Source: Aliarcobacter vitoriensis
GTDB lineage: Bacteria; Campylobacterota; Campylobacteria; Campylobacterales; Arcobacteraceae
NCBI RefSeq assembly: GCF_003316695.1
Contig: NZ_PDKB01000011.1
Location: 28,331 to 92,330 of the forward strand
DNA length: 64,000 bases
Direction: 5' to 3'
The translations under genes were made by a program, and so were the position numbers. Shown here piece by piece: positions 62,726 to 64,000 of this stretch (position 1 is its first letter; each line of letters starts with the position of its first letter). The notes below the pieces were generated by a model. It made no database searches, was not told the origin of the DNA, and worked only from the letters and a program-made list of their open reading frames with translations.

Positions 62726-63685
62726 ATGATAGAAAGTATAGAAGAACAAGCAGCCTATTTTTTTACCTGTAAAAAGGATGGTTTCACAAGAAATCAAGAA
62801 TTAGAGTTTAAAACTTGGATAGAAGAGAGTATAGAACACAAAAAAGCTTTTGAAAAAGTAGAAAAACTTCAATCTCTTTTTTCATCTTTACCAAAAGATA
62901 TAAAATCAAATATATCACAAAAAGTTCATCAAGATATAAAAAATAGAAAAAGATTTAGAAAAGAAAATTTATTTAAAATTGCAGCCTCTTTTACTTTGAT
63001 AATTGTAAGTTTATTTGCTATAAATGAATATATGAATTTTGGTATAAAGCATACATATACAACAAATCAAGAAATAAAAGAGATATTTTTACCAGATGGC
63101 TCAAAAGTAGTAGTTGATGCAAAAACAAAATTGGATATAAAATATCACAATGATAAAAGAGAAGTAAATATTAGTGATGGTAAAGCTTTCTTTGATGTAG
63201 CACCAAATCCCAACAAACCTTTTATAGTAAATGCCAGTATGATAAAAGTTGAAGTTTTAGGGACAAATTTTGAAGTCAAAAATGATAAAGAGCAAATAAC
63301 AGTAGATGTTATAAGTGGAAAAGTAAAAGTTCAACACAATAAAAATAATGAATTTAAAGAATTAGCTATCTTAACAAAAGGAAAGCATATATCGTTTGAT
63401 AAGCAAAGTGGTAAGGTTGTATTGAAAGATATAGATGTAAGAAATATTGCTTCTTGGAAAGATGGGATTTTATTTTTTCAAGATTACTCTTTGGAAAAAG
63501 CTATAAATGAATTTAACAAATATCAAGATATAAATGTGATAATACAAAAAGATATAAAAAACTATTATGTTAGTGGTTCTTTTTCAATATATGATATGGA
63601 AAAATTTATGGTTGCTATTACAAAAATATATCCTATAAAAGTAGATAAAAAAGCAAATACTACATATATTTATAAGAAATTTTAA
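62726..63685 (+). CDS. fecR: FecR-like anti-sigma/sigma regulator
   Basis: A 319-aa inner-membrane regulator. The cytoplasmic N-terminus (about 1-80, with FKTWIEESIEHKKAFEKVEK) has the DUF4880 pattern, one membrane helix spans about 83-100, and the periplasmic FecR domain shows PDGSKVVVDAKTKLDIKYH and KPFIVNASMIKVEVLGTNFE. The C-terminal portion would meet the receptor's STN domain. Confidence 0.92.
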   Translation: MIESIEEQAAYFFTCKKDGFTRNQELEFKTWIEESIEHKKAFEKVEKLQSLFSSLPKDIKSNISQKVHQDIKNRKRFRKENLFKIAASFTLIIVSLFAINEYMNFGIKHTYTTNQEIKEIFLPDGSKVVVDAKTKLDIKYHNDKREVNISDGKAFFDVAPNPNKPFIVNASMIKVEVLGTNFEVKNDKEQITVDVISGKVKVQHNKNNEFKELAILTKGKHISFDKQSGKVVLKDIDVRNIASWKDGILFFQDYSLEKAINEFNKYQDINVIIQKDIKNYYVSGSFSIYDMEKFMVAITKIYPIKVDKKANTTYIYKKF

Positions 63686-63714
63686 AATTTCTTATAAAGG
63701 AAATATTCAGATAT

Positions 63715-63842
63715 TTGTTACCAAAAGTAACTCCAACTAACAAATTTCAAAATTCTTTCTGTAAAATTGTCCATTTTTTTCATTTAAATCGTCTTACTAT
63801 ATAGAGAAACAAATTCTCAAAATTAATACAAAGGATTAGAAG
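63715..63842 (+). promoter_or_regulatory. Duplicated promoter/leader of STN-type receptor, copy 2
   Basis: About 128 bases nearly identical to 39305-39431, including GTTACCAAAAGTAAC (63717-63731), TTGTCC and CGTCTTAC, and the GAGAA/TTCTC leader hairpin. Confidence 0.6.
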
Positions 63843-64000
63843 ATGAAAAACAAAGTTTTCATATCAGTTTTAGCATCAATGATGTTAAGTGGAACAATGT
63901 TAAATGCAAAAGAGATAAGTTTGCAAGAAGCAGTAGAGAATATAGTAAAGAAATATAATGTAACATATATTTCAAAATCAAAAGATTTGAAGAATAAAAT
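63843..64000 (+). CDS. STN-type TonB receptor, N-terminal fragment
   Basis: The first 52 codons before the window ends. The signal peptide MKNKVFISVLASMMLSGTML and early STN domain are almost identical to the receptor at 39432 (one substitution in the first 40 residues). It should be the cognate receptor of the adjacent FecI/FecR. The position equivalent to the G tract of the paralogue would fall near 64026, outside the window. Confidence 0.85.
   Translation, partial: MKNKVFISVLASMMLSGTMLNAKEISLQEAVENIVKKYNVTYISKSKDLKNK

Overview
The window is very AT-rich and most of its genes are packed head to tail. Its content fits a Campylobacterota genome of the Arcobacter group (Aliarcobacter-like): a separate UbiA-family prenyltransferase of the MqnP type, an RNase J with a long N-terminal extension, several TonB receptors, FecI/FecR, and housekeeping proteins of epsilonproteobacterial type. 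The species is an inference and was not tested.

Layout. 1-2.6 kb: start of a lutA-like gene (minus strand), dCMP deaminase, accB-accC. 2.8-8.7 kb: DEAD-box helicase, PiT phosphate transporter, AEC transporter (apparently with an ATA start) and an asparagine synthetase-like protein without the glutaminase nucleophile. 8.8-10.9 kb: a TonB receptor split by a G9 tract. 11.1-19.1 kb: a minus-strand housekeeping block (Phd-like protein, phoH, hemJ, rarA, rluB-type, kdsD-type, rnj, rsmA). 19.2-26.7 kb: plus-strand hisF, SIMPL protein, nucleosidase-like gene, rlmN, a 32-aa membrane protein, gltX, RRM protein, a two-component pair and an AraC regulator. 27.9-32.0 kb: an intact TonB receptor in an operon with an exported tetrapyrrole-methylase-like protein and an APC permease, behind a perfect 9-1-9 palindrome of Fur-box geometry. 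32.0-39.2 kb: a PAS-GGDEF protein and a four-gene Cu/Ag efflux operon whose CusA homologue keeps the three metal-binding methionines. 39.4-41.8 kb: a second TonB receptor, with an STN signalling domain, also split by a G9 tract. 42-52.3 kb: RhuM-PLD-like protein, YceI, a MerR regulator divergent from an isochorismatase-SnoaL fusion, then hom, an aminotransferase, rlmB, rsmI, rpmE, miaA, a lipoprotein and a prenyltransferase.

52.3-62.1 kb is a roughly 9.7-kb integrated element at the 3' end of tRNA-Arg(TCG). It holds a P4-type integrase, an AlpA-like protein, a VRR-NUC nuclease, a terminase-small-subunit-like HTH protein, a Rep-like protein, a PanAT-like toxin-antitoxin pair, a P63C protein and a divergent repressor switch with three matching palindromic operators. 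Its left end has phased ATCTA decamers, and both ends carry a TTGGGTCGTAA motif with 12-bp pairing. It has no capsid or tail genes, which suggests a phage satellite or small mobile island.

62.2-64 kb: fecI, fecR and the start of a third STN-type TonB receptor. Its upstream region and signal peptide nearly duplicate those of the receptor at 39.4 kb, so one FecI/FecR pair may control both.

The main themes are iron or metal uptake through TonB receptors, two of them phase-variable and both OFF in this sequence, and a compact satellite-like island with a defence-type cargo. No CRISPR array, rRNA or insertion sequence was seen.
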